Shown one piece after another: positions 45,547-56,400 of a stretch of DNA of 64,000 nt. Numbering within the stretch: position 1 is the first letter of the stretch; the number at the start of each line of letters is the position of its first letter. Made by a program: the position numbers and the translations under genes. The notes below the pieces were generated by a model, which did no database searches, had not been told where the DNA came from, and worked only from the letters and a program-made list of their open reading frames with translations. This DNA comes from Sequoia sempervirens (lineage: Eukaryota > Streptophyta > Pinopsida > Cupressales > Cupressaceae), in NCBI GenBank assembly GCA_007258455.2, contig VDFB02262679.1:28377-92376 (forward strand), given 5' to 3'.

Positions 45547-46093
45547 ATGTAGGGGCTAGATTGAGCCTACAAAAGTACCAAGGGAGTGGACACTAAAGTG
45601 GATATAAGAATGTATGTGAAATTGCAAGGGGGTGCAATTTTATGACATTATAGAAAGTTGAGAGAATCCACCACCATACTTAAAATTGATTACATTTAAG
45701 AGAACTATGAGGATGGCTACTAAGAATGGGAATTTTATGAATATGTCTATAGGTATATAGAAAATTGTTTCCATATACAAAGGCTTCTTGAGGCCTAGAT
45801 ATCGGAGCCAAAATATTGGTCTCATTTCACCAAAACCTTTACGGGGGCCAAGAACTATAGCTCCACTAAGGATATTAGAAAATACTTGGCTTAGGGTTTC
45901 TAAACTAAAAATAAAAAATAAATTACTTTTAAGGGAAATTTTTGATAAAAAATAAAAGGTAATAGATTTAGTGCAATTATGGCTATAATAATTGTTGATC
46001 ACCAAGATCCCTTAGGGTGAGGTGGACACATATGATAGATAGTTACAAAGGAATGTAAATTGGTACAATTTCTTACAAAAATGGTTGTGGAAA
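45547..46093 (-). other. Possible leader of the minus-strand copia; no gene recognised
   Basis: It lies downstream (minus strand) of the primer-binding site at 46094. A 121-codon minus frame (45640-46005) is hydrophobic and matches nothing I know; it begins after 90 bases and has no gag motif. I treat it as chance. Confidence 0.35.
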
Positions 46094-46107
46094 GAGCTCT
46101 AATACCA
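46094..46107 (-). promoter_or_regulatory. Primer-binding site, initiator tRNA-Met type
   Basis: On the minus strand TGGTATTAGAGCTC, two bases inside the LTR end. The TATTAG variant also occurs in the copia copies at 50148 and 54112. Confidence 0.7.
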
Positions 46108-46109
46108 CT

Positions 46110-46341
46110 TATAACATGAACCTACAAGATACACTAAGCTAAACACAAAAGTATATAAAAACTTGAGACAAATATATATTTTTATTATCTTCATAGCACA
46201 ACTTTGAGGGGCAAATATATAAATTTCAATTACAAATGTTCAAAGATACTTTCTATTTGAGAAGTCACTATAATATATAGAGTTTTGTCAAAGACAACAT
46301 TTTCCATCCCATGCATGTGGGATAAATACTATATTCTAACA
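46110..46341 (-). repeat. Short copia LTR (5'), about 232 bp
   Basis: On the minus strand it begins TGTTAGAATATAGTATTTAT and ends CATGTTATA, where TTACA would be usual. It is bounded by the primer-binding site. It contains TATATA near its centre. No second copy lies in the window, so the element is truncated or its other LTR lost. Confidence 0.55.
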
Positions 46342-47557
46342 ACTAGTGGAATGACTTACAAAATATTTGCATCCCTTTATTAATACTAACTAAGAATGAG
46401 CTACAAAAAACATGAACCCAACTAGCACTAGTTAACATAAATTAAAAATTGGGTACATAATACCTTGAAAGGAAAACTATAGAAAAGTGGCATTTGATGT
46501 GGTGTGAACTCATGAGGGTAATGAAGGTCACAAAATGGATATAAGCTAGGGAGGCTAATGGGATAAGGAGTTGTAGATTTGAGAGAAGAAATTATGACAA
46601 GGCTTTTGGGGGAATGGATTCTATGGAAAAGAAAGAAATAGGGATCTACATGGCTTCCATATATACTAATATTATATATACATTATAAAGTATTGTGAAG
46701 TGAATTCAATCATAAGGTAGAGGATACATGTTGCACTTGCATTGAAAATTATGTGTCTATTATTTGAACCCTTTCTTTTTATTTGATAATTCTTCTAGGA
46801 GTGTTGTTTTGAATCACTATCTTTTTTATATTTGTGTGTAATTAAACAAAACTATAGATACCCAAACTTATGTAAAAGACAAATCAAACCATAATCGGAT
46901 ATGAAAATAAGATGCAACTATTAGAAAGTTATAGATTTGGAAACCCTATAAAAAAAAAGGGTAAAGCTTAAAGTGAGACCCTAGGATGTTGTAGGATGGG
47001 ATGGGTTCATAAAAAAGGAAATGAAAATACTCTTTTTCATGTATAAATCTAGGCTAGTTAAATAAATGCACATAATCAAGCATAAATTAACTTAGATTAA
47101 TTAATACAATTGGTCATGCTAATTATATAAAAAATATTAAATATTGAAAACATCACTCTCACATAAATATATTAAATAGTATTAATATATATTTTAATAA
47201 TATAAAATAAAATATTCTTAAAATAATTCTTCTCACAATTTTTTTTAATAACCTTTATAAAATAATAATATACATTAAACATCTTTTAACTACCAAAATA
47301 TACTTTAATAACAATAAATTATACAAACTTATACCTCAAAAACAGGCAATGAAAAAGGCGGGAATTGCGTACCCTCCCCCAGGTCCTATTGATTTTTCTC
47401 TTTCTCAGCAAATAATAAATAGATTATTTAAGTTGAGTCCTCTTCCAACCTTCTATGAATGGCTTACTTTGTCCTACCATTTAACAACTAATATTTCTAT
47501 CTATGAATCGGTGTGCATTTCAACGTTAATATCGTCATAAACGTATTTGTATGGAAA
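46342..47557. other. AT-rich, no gene recognised
   Basis: Very AT-rich at 47090-47340 with ATTAATATATATTTTAATA runs. A 63-codon plus frame at 47349-47540 has a PPPGPIDFSL start and no recognised match. Confidence 0.45.
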
Positions 47558-49009
47558 GATACCTACCTACACATGTTGATGTTGTCCATTGAATTTAAAA
47601 ACAATCTTGATATTATCCATTCCAGCTCATTACATTATTTGGACTAAATCAATTCGTAGCTTTTAAAATTTCATTGTCGCTACAATAGATGGGAAGCTCA
47701 AAGGAAATGGAGTAATAATAAAGATAAACACCAAAAACACGCGATCAGCGGAAGGAGCGAGAAAACAGGATCCTATATTAACGTTGAAATGAACAATGAT
47801 TTGATTTGACTAGAGACAGAAATATTGGTTGTTAAACTAATCATAAATATATTTTTATTTTTATTTTATCTTATTTTATTTTAATTATATTTTGATGACG
47901 GATATATAAATAAAGAGAGAGATTTTGATGACGGATATATATATATAGATATAGAGAGAGAGATTTTATCTAAAAATTTGTTTTTTTGTTTGTTTGTTTC
48001 TTATGTGTTCATAATTCAACATGTCTTGCGGAATTATCACAATCCATTCTTATTCCATGATTACATGTATCCATAAATATATAATAACCCCAGGGTGTAT
48101 ACATCCCTTTGTGTGTGTTTTATGTGATATTACTAATCTACATGTGACAATGCTTCTATTTATACTTATGCCATTCCTTGGACATGATTTCAAGCATGCC
48201 ATGTTTTTCATTTTCTTCAATAGTGTCCAATAGTTTTGTCTCTCCTTATGTGCAACTGATCAATGACTACTCATTACAGAGACACATAATATAATATATG
48301 TTTCCTATAGATCATACCCCATTGTTATTTTCTACAGGTCTTAAAATTAATCACATACCTCTCATTCATTGAATTATTTTAAGGCGAGGCATATATCACT
48401 TTTTCCTTGACAATAAAGCACATTAAGATGTACTTTTCTATTTTTTAACATGAAACCATGCATGCTAAAAACATATTTGATTCCTTTTTCATATCTTTAT
48501 ATGTACTTCCTAGTTTCTTTCCTTTTGCGTGTTGTATAATTCTTTTTATATATATTGTGCATGTGTCGGATTATAATGGTTTGCTAACATTTGTTGTCTT
48601 GTAATTTTATGCTTTTTGACACATTTATTTTTCATGTTTATGCTTTCTAATGTATTTATTTTATCATTTTTATGTTTCTAATGCATTTGTGTTGTATGAT
48701 TTTATTGGTTGAAATATACATTTGTAGATTTATGACTAGGGGCATGGGCCTTCTTGATTGAGAGTTCTACTACATATCCTTTTGTACATATATTTATACT
48801 AGTTACTACTTGTATATTTCTATTTATTGCTTTAGTCTAGCTTTATCACCTAGTGACACACACCCACCAAAGTGATGACAAAATTAAAGGTAAAAATTAC
48901 ACACTTGACACTTTTGATTGTGCAAGTTGTCCTAATTTTAGTGTTCATTCCTCATAGCACTTTAGGATTTTACCCTAGCTTTGGCCTCTACTCCATCCCA
49001 AGTGCCAAC

Positions 49010-50145
49010 TGTAGGAAAATGTACCTCAACTTGTTGGCTTGGAAACTCCCTTAAAGCTTGGTGTTTTTCCCTTGATCGGCCTTCACGTCGCAGGATTGCT
49101 GAATTTTTGAACTTTGGAACTCATGTCACAAAGATCTAGAAATTCATAACTTTCTGACATATCACTAGATCGTGTATAGTTGAAACTTCAAAACCTATGT
49201 CGTGAGGTTCTTGAGTTTCATAACATCCCGACATAGTGATCTCCTTGTTGTCGCAACATTCTAAGTTTTCGTAACCTTTGCCATGGAGTTCTAGAGTTTC
49301 ATAATTTAGTGACTTAGTGATGTCTTTGTTGTCTAGATGTCATAGGTTTTTAAAACCTCATAACCTTTGACATTAGGTTTTGTTGTTTAGTTGTTTAGGG
49401 ACTTGGTGATAGAGCAATATGCGATGGAAGAATATGGTGGGACCTGATACGTTGATAAGGATAGATGGTGTCATGTATGAGCAGATGATGATTATCGATT
49501 AGATGATCGTGTAATTCACATCCTTGTTGTGAATTGTGTGGTAGTCATCAGTGTGAACGTAGGTAGCTCACCTGGTAACCGACATTGGAGGAAGAATTAA
49601 TTAAATAACTACTCCAACAATCAAATTAAATGAAGATTTGATCTTCATGATAGCAACACGATTTGCAGAGGTGATTGAGATCAAATCAAATCAGATGGAT
49701 AGTAGGATGCATTGACTGCATATTCAAAATCCTCTTTATCCTAATTAAATGGTGTGGGACTTCTCTGAAGGGGGTGGTTGAGTGGTTCTACATTGTATGC
49801 TTTACAAGCATTGTAATAGTGTGAGAGAGGAGAATTGGAATTTTAGTGTGAGGTCAATCAAGGGATTGTATTGCTACTGTGAGTTAACACCTGAGAGTGA
49901 ATTTTGTTTAACTCTATGTGTAATCAATTTACTGTAATACAAAGTGGCTTTATTTGGTGTGTGGATTTTTCTCCCGCAAGGGTTTTCCCACATAAATTTG
50001 GTGTTCAATTATGTGTGTGTTGTTTGATCAATATACTTTGTTAATGTGTTTTCTTAATATTGTGTAACTCAGTTTAGTTTTTTCACCACTTCTTCCCTGA
50101 GAATATTGCATTAGGAAGGTGTTTCCGCATTGGGATTTCCTTACA
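49010..50145 (+). repeat. Copia LTR in copy 1
   Basis: 1136 bp, starting TGTAGGAAAATGTACCTCAA and ending GATTTCCTTACA. The termini are like those of the minus-strand copia LTR at 34034-35403, so it belongs to the same broad family. It contains repeated phrases around GTTCTAGAGTTTCATAA and TCATAACCTTTG near 49130-49380. Confidence 0.85.
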
Positions 50146-50160
50146 AGTGGTATTAGAGCC
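50146..50160 (+). promoter_or_regulatory. Primer-binding site in copy 1
   Basis: AGTGGTATTAGAGCC directly after the LTR; one change from the standard initiator tRNA-Met complement. Confidence 0.88.
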
Positions 50161-50255
50161 TAGCCAGTTGTGTTATCCTTGTGAGTAGGGCTAGTTTTTT
50201 GTGCTAATTCAGTTCAGTGGGAGTCTTGTGGGGAAAAAATTATTGAATTTTTCAA

Positions 50256-51323
50256 ATGGTAAGCACATCAGGAAGAGTAGAAATTGAAAAGTTCAATGAA
50301 GGAAATTTTGAGTTGTGGAAACTCAAAATGGAAGACCTGTTTGTGTATAGAGACCTCTGGATTGTTGTTTCTAGAACTATGCCCCAAGGAATGAAGCAAG
50401 AGGATTGGGACCTCATAGATAGGAATGCCAGAGGAGTGATAAGGCTTTTCCTGGAAGATTTTGTTCTCCTAAACATCCGTGAGAAGACTGCATCTTCATT
50501 ATGGAAGAAACTTGGTCACATTTATCAGGGGAAGCCTCTAGTGAATAAGTTATTTCTGAGGAAGAAGTTATAGTTCTTGAATATGGAGGAAGGTGCACCT
50601 ATAGCAAACCATTTGAATTCATTTAATATTATTGTTGCTCAGTTGGCCTTTGTGGGTGTGAAGATAGAGGAGTAGGATCGCTATATGCTTTTGTTATGCT
50701 CCTTACCTAACACATGGGATCATTTGGTAATGGCTATTGAAAGTACAACAACCACCTTTAAGATGGAAGATGTGGTTGCTTCACTGCTATCAAAAGAAAT
50801 GCAAAGGAAGTCTTCTAAAATGGCTAATGAGGCCCTTGTCTTTTAGGGTAGATCAAAGGAGAGAGGTAAGAAGAAAGATAAGAAGTCTAAATCCAAATCT
50901 GAAGGGAGATCAAAGTCTCCTGGCAAGAAGTCCAAGGTGAAATGCTGGAATTATGGGTAGACCGGTCATATCTGGAAGGATTGTAAAGAGGAGAAAAAGA
51001 AGAAGAGGAAATTTTCAGATAATGACTCTTCTCATAGTGATGCAGATGCCTTCATTTCTGCCTTGGCGATGTAGGCATCATATGATGTATGGTTGATTGA
51101 CTCAAGTGCATCCTTTCACATGACATCTCACAAAGATTGGTTCACTAAGTATGAAAAGTATGCTGGTGGAAAGGTGTACCTGGAAATTGATTCATCTCTT
51201 GAAATTGTTGGTCATGGAAAAGTTAGAATCCAATTCCCTAATGGAAGAATCAAAGGAATTGATGGTGTACTACACATACCAGGTTTGGCAAGTAACCTGT
51301 TTTATTTTAGTAAAGCTAAATGA
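50256..51323 (+). pseudogene. Copia gag-protease, copy 1, one frame with five TAG stops
   Basis: The single frame from MVSTSGRVEIEKFNEGNFEL at 50256 stays in register to 51323 without a shift. It is interrupted by TAG at 50571, 50673, 50844, 50958 and 51072, and ended by TGA at 51321. Gag motifs: LWKLKMEDLFVYRDLW and TASSLWKKLGHIYQGK. The knuckle reads CWNYG, stop, TGHIWKDC, so its second Cys is Tyr. The protease segment WLIDSSASFHMTSHKDWF has Ser for Gly in D-S-G-A-S. The element is cut about 120 bases after the protease. Confidence 0.88.
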
Positions 51324-51440
51324 TGTTGGAATGCAAGTTTCTTCCTCGAGTGGGCGTTGAAAAATGACTAGAGGCTCAATGGTGCTAGCTAGGGGTGTTT
51401 GTATTGGCACTCTATACAAGCCGGATGCATGTGCTATTTA

Positions 51441-51565
51441 ATGAGAGGATGAATGAAGAAGGTGTAAGTGACCCCCAAAAGAGATGTGCCTCACCCCCAA
51501 GAAAGACCGAATATGAACATACTTGCTCTTAGTGAAGCGTTTGGTGAATATATCTACAACTTGAT
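51441..51565 (-). pseudogene. Copia RNase H C-terminal tail (junction fragment)
   Basis: On the minus strand it reads YQVVDIFTKRFTKSKYVHIR followed by SFLGVRHISFGG, the conserved end of copia Pol (usually VADIFTKPL). Two changes (A to V, P to R) mark decay. The same fragment occurs in fuller context at 56265-56400. Its presence between copies 1 and 2 marks the duplication junction, where copy 1 gag-protease sequence meets it at an ATG shared by both partners. Confidence 0.82.
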
Positions 51566-52973
51566 ACCTACCTACACATGTTGATGTTGTCCATTGAATT
51601 TAAAAACAATCTTGATATTATCCATTCTAGCTCATTACATTATTTGGACTAAATCAATTCGTAGCTTTTAAAATTTCATTGTCGCTACAATAGATGGGAA
51701 GCTCAAAGGAAATGGAGTAATAATAAAGATAAACACCAAAAACATGTGATCAGCGGAAGGAGCGAGACAACAGGATCCTATATTAACGTTGAAATGGACA
51801 ATGATTTGATCTGACTAGAGACAGAAATATTGGTTGTTAAACTAATCATAAATATATTTTTATTTTTATTTTATCTTATTTTATTTTAATTATATTTTGA
51901 TGATAGATATATATATAGAGAGAGATATTTTATCTAAAAATTTGTTTTTTTGTTTGTTTGTTTCTTATGTGTTCATAATTCACCATGTCTTGTGGAATTA
52001 TCACAATCCATTCTTATTCCATGATTACGTGTATCCATAAATATATACTAACCCCAGGGTGTATACATCCCTTTGTGTGTGTTTTATGTGATATTACTAA
52101 TCTACATGTGACAATGCTTCTATTTATACTTATTCCATTCCTTGGACATGATTTAAAGCATGCCATGTTTTTCATTTTCTTCAATAGTGTCCAATAGTTT
52201 TGTCTCTCCTTATGTGCAACTGATCAATGACTACTCATTACAGAGACACATAATATAATATATGTTTCCTATAGATCATACCCCATTCTTATTTTCTACA
52301 GGTCTTAAAATTAATCACATACCTCTCATTCATTGAATTATTTTAAGGCGAGGCATATATCACTTTTTCCTTGACAATAAAGCACATTAAGATGTACTTT
52401 TCTATTTTTTAACATGAAACCATGCATGCTAAAAACATATTTGATTCCTTTTTCATATGTTTATATGTGCCTCCTAGTTTCTTTCCTTTTGCGTGTTGTA
52501 TAATTCTTTTTATATATATTGTGCATGTGTCAGATTATAATGGTTTGCTAACATTTGTTGTCTTGTAATTTTATGCTTTTTGACACATTTATTTTTCATG
52601 TTTATGCTTTCTAATGTATTTATTTTATCATTTTTATGTTTCTAATGCATTTGTGTTGTATGATTTTATTGGCTGAAATATACATTTGTAGATTTATGAC
52701 TAGGGGCATGGGCCTTCTTGATTGAGAGTTCTACTACATATCCTTTTGTACATATATTTATACTAGTTACTACTTGTATATTTCTATTTATTGCTTTAGT
52801 CTAGCTTTATCACCTAGTGACACACACCCACCAAAGTGATGACAAAATTAAAGGTAAAAATTACACACCTGACACTTTTGATTGTGCAAGTTGTCCTAAT
52901 TTTAGTGTTCATTCCTCATAGCACTTTAGGATTTTACCCTAGCTTTGGCCTCTACTCCATCCCAAGTGCCAAC

Positions 52974-54109
52974 TGTAGGAAAATGTACCTCAACTTGTTG
53001 GCTTGGAAATTCCCTTAAAGCTTGGTGTTTTTCCCTTGATTGGCCTTCATGTCGCAGGATTGTTGAATTTTTGAACTTTGGAACTCATGTCACAAAGTTC
53101 TGGAAATTCATAACTTTCTGACATATCGCTAGATCGTGTATAGTTGAAACTTCAAAACCTATGTCGCGAGGTTCTTGAGTTTCATAACATCCCGACATAG
53201 TGATCTCCTTGTTGTTGCGACATTCCAAGTTTTTGTAACCTTTGCCATGGAGTTCTAGAGTTTTATAATTTAGTGACTTAGTGATCTCTTTGTTGTCTGG
53301 ATGTCACAGGTTTTTAAAACCTCATAACCTTTGACATTAGGTTTTGTCGTTTAGTTGTTTAGGGACTTGGTGATAGAGCAATATGCGATGGAAGAATATG
53401 GTGGGACCTGATAGGTTGATAAGGATAGATGGTGTCATGTATGAGCAGATGGCGATTATCGATTAGATGATCGTGCAATTCACATCCTTGTTGTGAATTG
53501 TGTGGTAGTCATCAGTGTGAACGTAGGTAGCTCACCTGGTAACCGACATTGGAGGAAGAATTAATTAAATAACTACTCCAACAATCAAATTAAATGAAGA
53601 TTTGATCTTCATGATAGCAACACGATTTGCAGAGGTGATTGAGATCAAATCAAATCAGATGGACAGTAGCATGCATTGACTGCATATTCAAAATCCTCTT
53701 TATCCTAATTAAATGGTGTGGGACTTCTCTGAAGGGGGTGGTTGAGTGGTTCTACATTGTATGCTTTACAAGCATTATAATAGTGTGAGAGAGGAGAATT
53801 GGATTTTTAGTGTGAGGTCAATCAAGGGATTGTATTGCTACTGTGAGTTAACACCTGAGAGTGAATTTTGTTTAACTCTATGTGTAATCAATTTACTGTA
53901 ATACAAAGTGGCTTTATTTGGTGTGTGGATTTTTCTCCCGCAAGGGTTTTCCCACATCAATTTGGTGTTCAATTATGTGTGTGTTGTTTGATCAATATAC
54001 TTTATTAATGTGTTTTATTAATATTGTGTAACTCAGTTTAGTTTTTTCACCACTTCTTCCCTGAGAATATTGCATTAGGAAGGTGTTTCCACATTGGGAT
54101 TTCCTTACA
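52974..54109 (+). repeat. Copia LTR in copy 2
   Basis: 1136 bp, same length as 49010-50145, offset 3964. It is a product of the segmental duplication, not the second LTR of one element. Confidence 0.85.
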
Positions 54110-54124
54110 AGTGGTATTAGAGCC
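54110..54124 (+). promoter_or_regulatory. Primer-binding site in copy 2
   Basis: AGTGGTATTAGAGCC, identical to copy 1. Confidence 0.88.
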
Positions 54125-54219
54125 TAGCCAGTTGTGTTATCCTTGTGAGTAGGGCTAGTTTTTTGTGCTAATTCAGTTCAGTGGGAGTCTTGTGGGGAAA
54201 AAATTATTGAATTTTTTAA

Positions 54220-55287
54220 ATGGTAAGCACATCAGGAAGAGTAGAAATTGAAAAGTTCAATGAAGGAAATTTTGAGTTGTGGAAACTCAAAATGGAAGAC
54301 CTGTTGGTGAATAGAGACCTCTGGATTGTTGTTTCTAGAACTATGCCCCAAGGAATGAAGCAAGAGGATTGGGACCTCATAGATAGGAATGTCAGAGGAG
54401 TGATAAGGCTTTTCCTGGAAGATTTTGTTCTCCTAAACATCCGTGAGAAGACTGCATCTTCATTATGGAAGAAACTTGGTCACATTTATCAGGGGAAGCC
54501 TCTAGTGAATAAGTTATTCCTGAGGAAGAAGTTATAGTTCTTGAATATGGAGGAAGGTGCACCTATAGCAAACCATTTGAATTCATTTAATATTATTGTT
54601 CCTTAGTTGGCCTTTGTGGGTGTGAAGATAGAGGAGTAGGATTGCTATATGCTTTTGTTATGCTCCTTACCTAACACATGGGATCATTTGGTAATGGCTA
54701 TTGAAAGTACAACAACCACCTTTAAGATGGAAGATGTGGTTGCTTCACTGCTATCAGAAGAAATGCAAAGGAAGTCTTCTAAAATGGCCAATGAGGCCCT
54801 TGTCTTTTAGGGTAGATCAAAGGAGAGAGGTAAGAAGAAAGATAAGAAGTCTAAATGCAAATCTGAAGGGAAATCAAAGTCTCCTGGCAAGAAGTCCAAG
54901 GTGAAATGCTGGAATTATGGGTAGACTGGTCATATCTGGAAGGATTGTAAAGAGGAGAAAAAGAAGAAGAGGAAATTTTCAGATAATGACTCTTCTCATA
55001 GTGATGCAGATGCCTTCATTTCTGCCTTGGCGATGTAGGCATCATATGATGTATGGTTGATTGACTCAAGTGCATCCTTTCACATGACATCTCACAAAGA
55101 TTGGTTCACTAAGTATGAAAAGTATGCTGGTGGAAAGGTGTACCTGGAAATTGATTCATCTCTTGAAATTGTTGGTCATGGAAAAGTTAGAATCCAATTC
55201 CCTAATGGAAGAATCAAAGGAATTGATGGTGTACTACACATACCAGGTTTGGCAAGTAACTTGTTCTATTTTAATAAAGCTAAATGA
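54220..55287 (+). pseudogene. Copia gag-protease, copy 2, six TAG stops
   Basis: Same frame as copy 1 with TAG at 54535, 54637, 54808, 54922 and 55036, plus one more at 54604 where copy 1 still has CAG (50640). The gag segment reads LWKLKMEDLLVNRDLWIVVS. Knuckle and protease lesions are shared with copy 1 (CWNYG and DSSAS), so they predate the duplication. Confidence 0.88.
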
Positions 55288-55395
55288 TGTTGGAATACAA
55301 GTTTCTTCCTCGAGTGGGGGTTGAAAAATGACTAGAGGCTCAATGGTGCTAGCCAAGGGTGTTTGTATTGGCACTCTATACAAGCTAGATGCATG

Positions 55396-55922
55396 TGCTA
55401 TTTAATGTAATGATGTCTCTATAAATTCAAACAAGGCTACTCGTAAAGAGGAGAAGGAAGATCCTCTAAGTATAAACTCCTTGGAGGTGAAACTCCCAAC
55501 AGAGAAAACCATGCTATGGCGTCATAGACTCGACCACATAGGAGAAAGGGTCTTAAAATCCTTGAAAAATAAAAATCTAGTAGAAGGGCTTATTGATTGT
55601 GACCTTGAGTTTGTTTTCTGCAAACATTGCATCTATGGAAAGAAACATCATGTTTCATTTTATTCTAGTAGATCTTCTAGTATACTGGATTATGTTCGCT
55701 CTGATGTGTTTGGTCCAATAAATGTTCCTTCATTATTTAACTCTAAATATTATGTTTCTTTTATTGATGATTATTTGAGAAGAGTATTTGTGTACTTTCT
55801 TAAAATTAAATCAGAAGTGTTCAGTTAGTTTAAAGAATTTAAAAACTTGGTAGAAAATTAGACTGGAAGGAAAAGAAAAATGCTTAAGGATAGATAATGA
55901 TGGTGAGTTTTCTTCTATAGAT
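55396..55922 (+). pseudogene. Copia pre-integrase and integrase start, truncated
   Basis: Continues the copy 2 element. It reads MEVKLPTEKTMLWRHRLDHI, the zinc-domain CKHCIYGKKHHVSFYS, then LDYVRSDVFGPINVPSL with the first catalytic Asp intact (unlike the element at 32.4 kb) and YYVSFIDDYLRRVFVYF. A stop falls at 55826 and another near 55859. The second catalytic Asp region is still seen (RIDNDGEF in a shifted frame near 55895), and homology ends at about 55922. Reverse transcriptase is missing. Confidence 0.85.
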
Positions 55923-55964
55923 CTTGAAGGCCAAGGGAAGACATGGATGCAACCATATTATGAC

Positions 55965-56115
55965 AAGTGTTGGCATCCTATGAGGTGTGACAACTCATGT
56001 CATTAAAGTCTCAACCACCTTAGCCCTATGTAAAGGTAAGCTAGTGTGAAGAGGACTTTAGTGGAGAACTAGCTAAGAATGAACTAGTTAGATAAAGTGC
56101 CCCTTTCACACTAAC
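55965..56115 (-). repeat. Short LTR (about 151 bp) of a minus-strand copia
   Basis: On the minus strand it starts TGTTAGTGTGAAAGGG and ends GGATGCCAACA, with TGTT...AACA termini. A polypurine-like tract follows at 56116. It may be complete or internally deleted; no partner LTR is seen. Confidence 0.5.
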
Positions 56116-56400
56116 AGCCCCCCTTAAGTGCAACTTAGGGAGAATTATGCAATGTAAAGATGAAAATATGGGTCCTGGCTATGAGGTCTGATGAGGTACC
56201 CATGTACATAATAACCTCTCAATGATAAAGAATGAAAAAACCCAATTGGAAAAAAACTCCTACCCATGAGAGGATGAATAAAGAAGGTGTAAGTGACCCC
56301 CAAAAGAGATGTGCCTCACCCCCAAAAAAGAACGAATATGAACATACTTGCTCTTAGTGAAGGGTTTGGTGAATATATCTGCAACTTGATACCTACCTAC
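56116..56400 (-). pseudogene. Copia RNase H tail and 3' non-coding end with polypurine tract
   Basis: Reading down the minus strand from 56400: YQVADIFTKPFTKSKYVHIR and SFLGVRHISFGG (the Pol C-terminus), then a non-coding part, then a G-rich purine tract at 56116-56123 against the LTR. The non-coding part shares GTGCAACTTAGGGAG, GGGTCCTGGCTA, GGTACCCATGTACAT and other blocks in order with 5310-5440 of the gag-only element. This remnant is thus the likely autonomous relative of that element. Confidence 0.75.

Larger units (their letters stand above)
47558..51440 (+). repeat. Local duplication, copy 1
   Basis: First copy of a block repeated at 51563-55404 with an exact offset of 3964 bases from about 48000 on. 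Before that the offset is 4005, because copy 1 carries an extra duplicated GATGACGGATATAT segment near 47895-47940. It holds about 1.45 kb of flank, a copia LTR, a primer-binding site, and gag plus protease remnants. Its right edge joins a minus-strand RNase H tail at 51441. Confidence 0.93.
51563..55404 (+). repeat. Local duplication, copy 2
   Basis: Second copy, about 97-98% like copy 1 by eye with almost no indels. Unlike copy 1, the copia continues beyond it into integrase (to about 55920), so copy 2 keeps the original right-hand side and copy 1 is the one cut at the junction. Confidence 0.93.

Noticed and set aside
45640..46005. 121-codon hydrophobic minus-strand frame
   Set aside because: No known motif, no supporting start context, AT-rich Ile/Phe/Leu composition typical of chance frames.
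47349..47540. 63-codon frame beginning with a Pro-rich segment
   Set aside because: Could be a remnant exon, but there is no splice evidence, match or conservation to support it.
48021..48233. 70-codon frame conserved at 51985 and 58499
   Set aside because: It is conserved only because the whole block is duplicated; surrounding non-coding sequence is equally conserved and the degraded copy 3 version is broken.
49010..54109. The two LTRs at 49010 and 52974 as ends of one element
   Set aside because: Both are followed by a primer-binding site and gag, and the flanking 1.4 kb is duplicated with them, so this is a segmental duplication.
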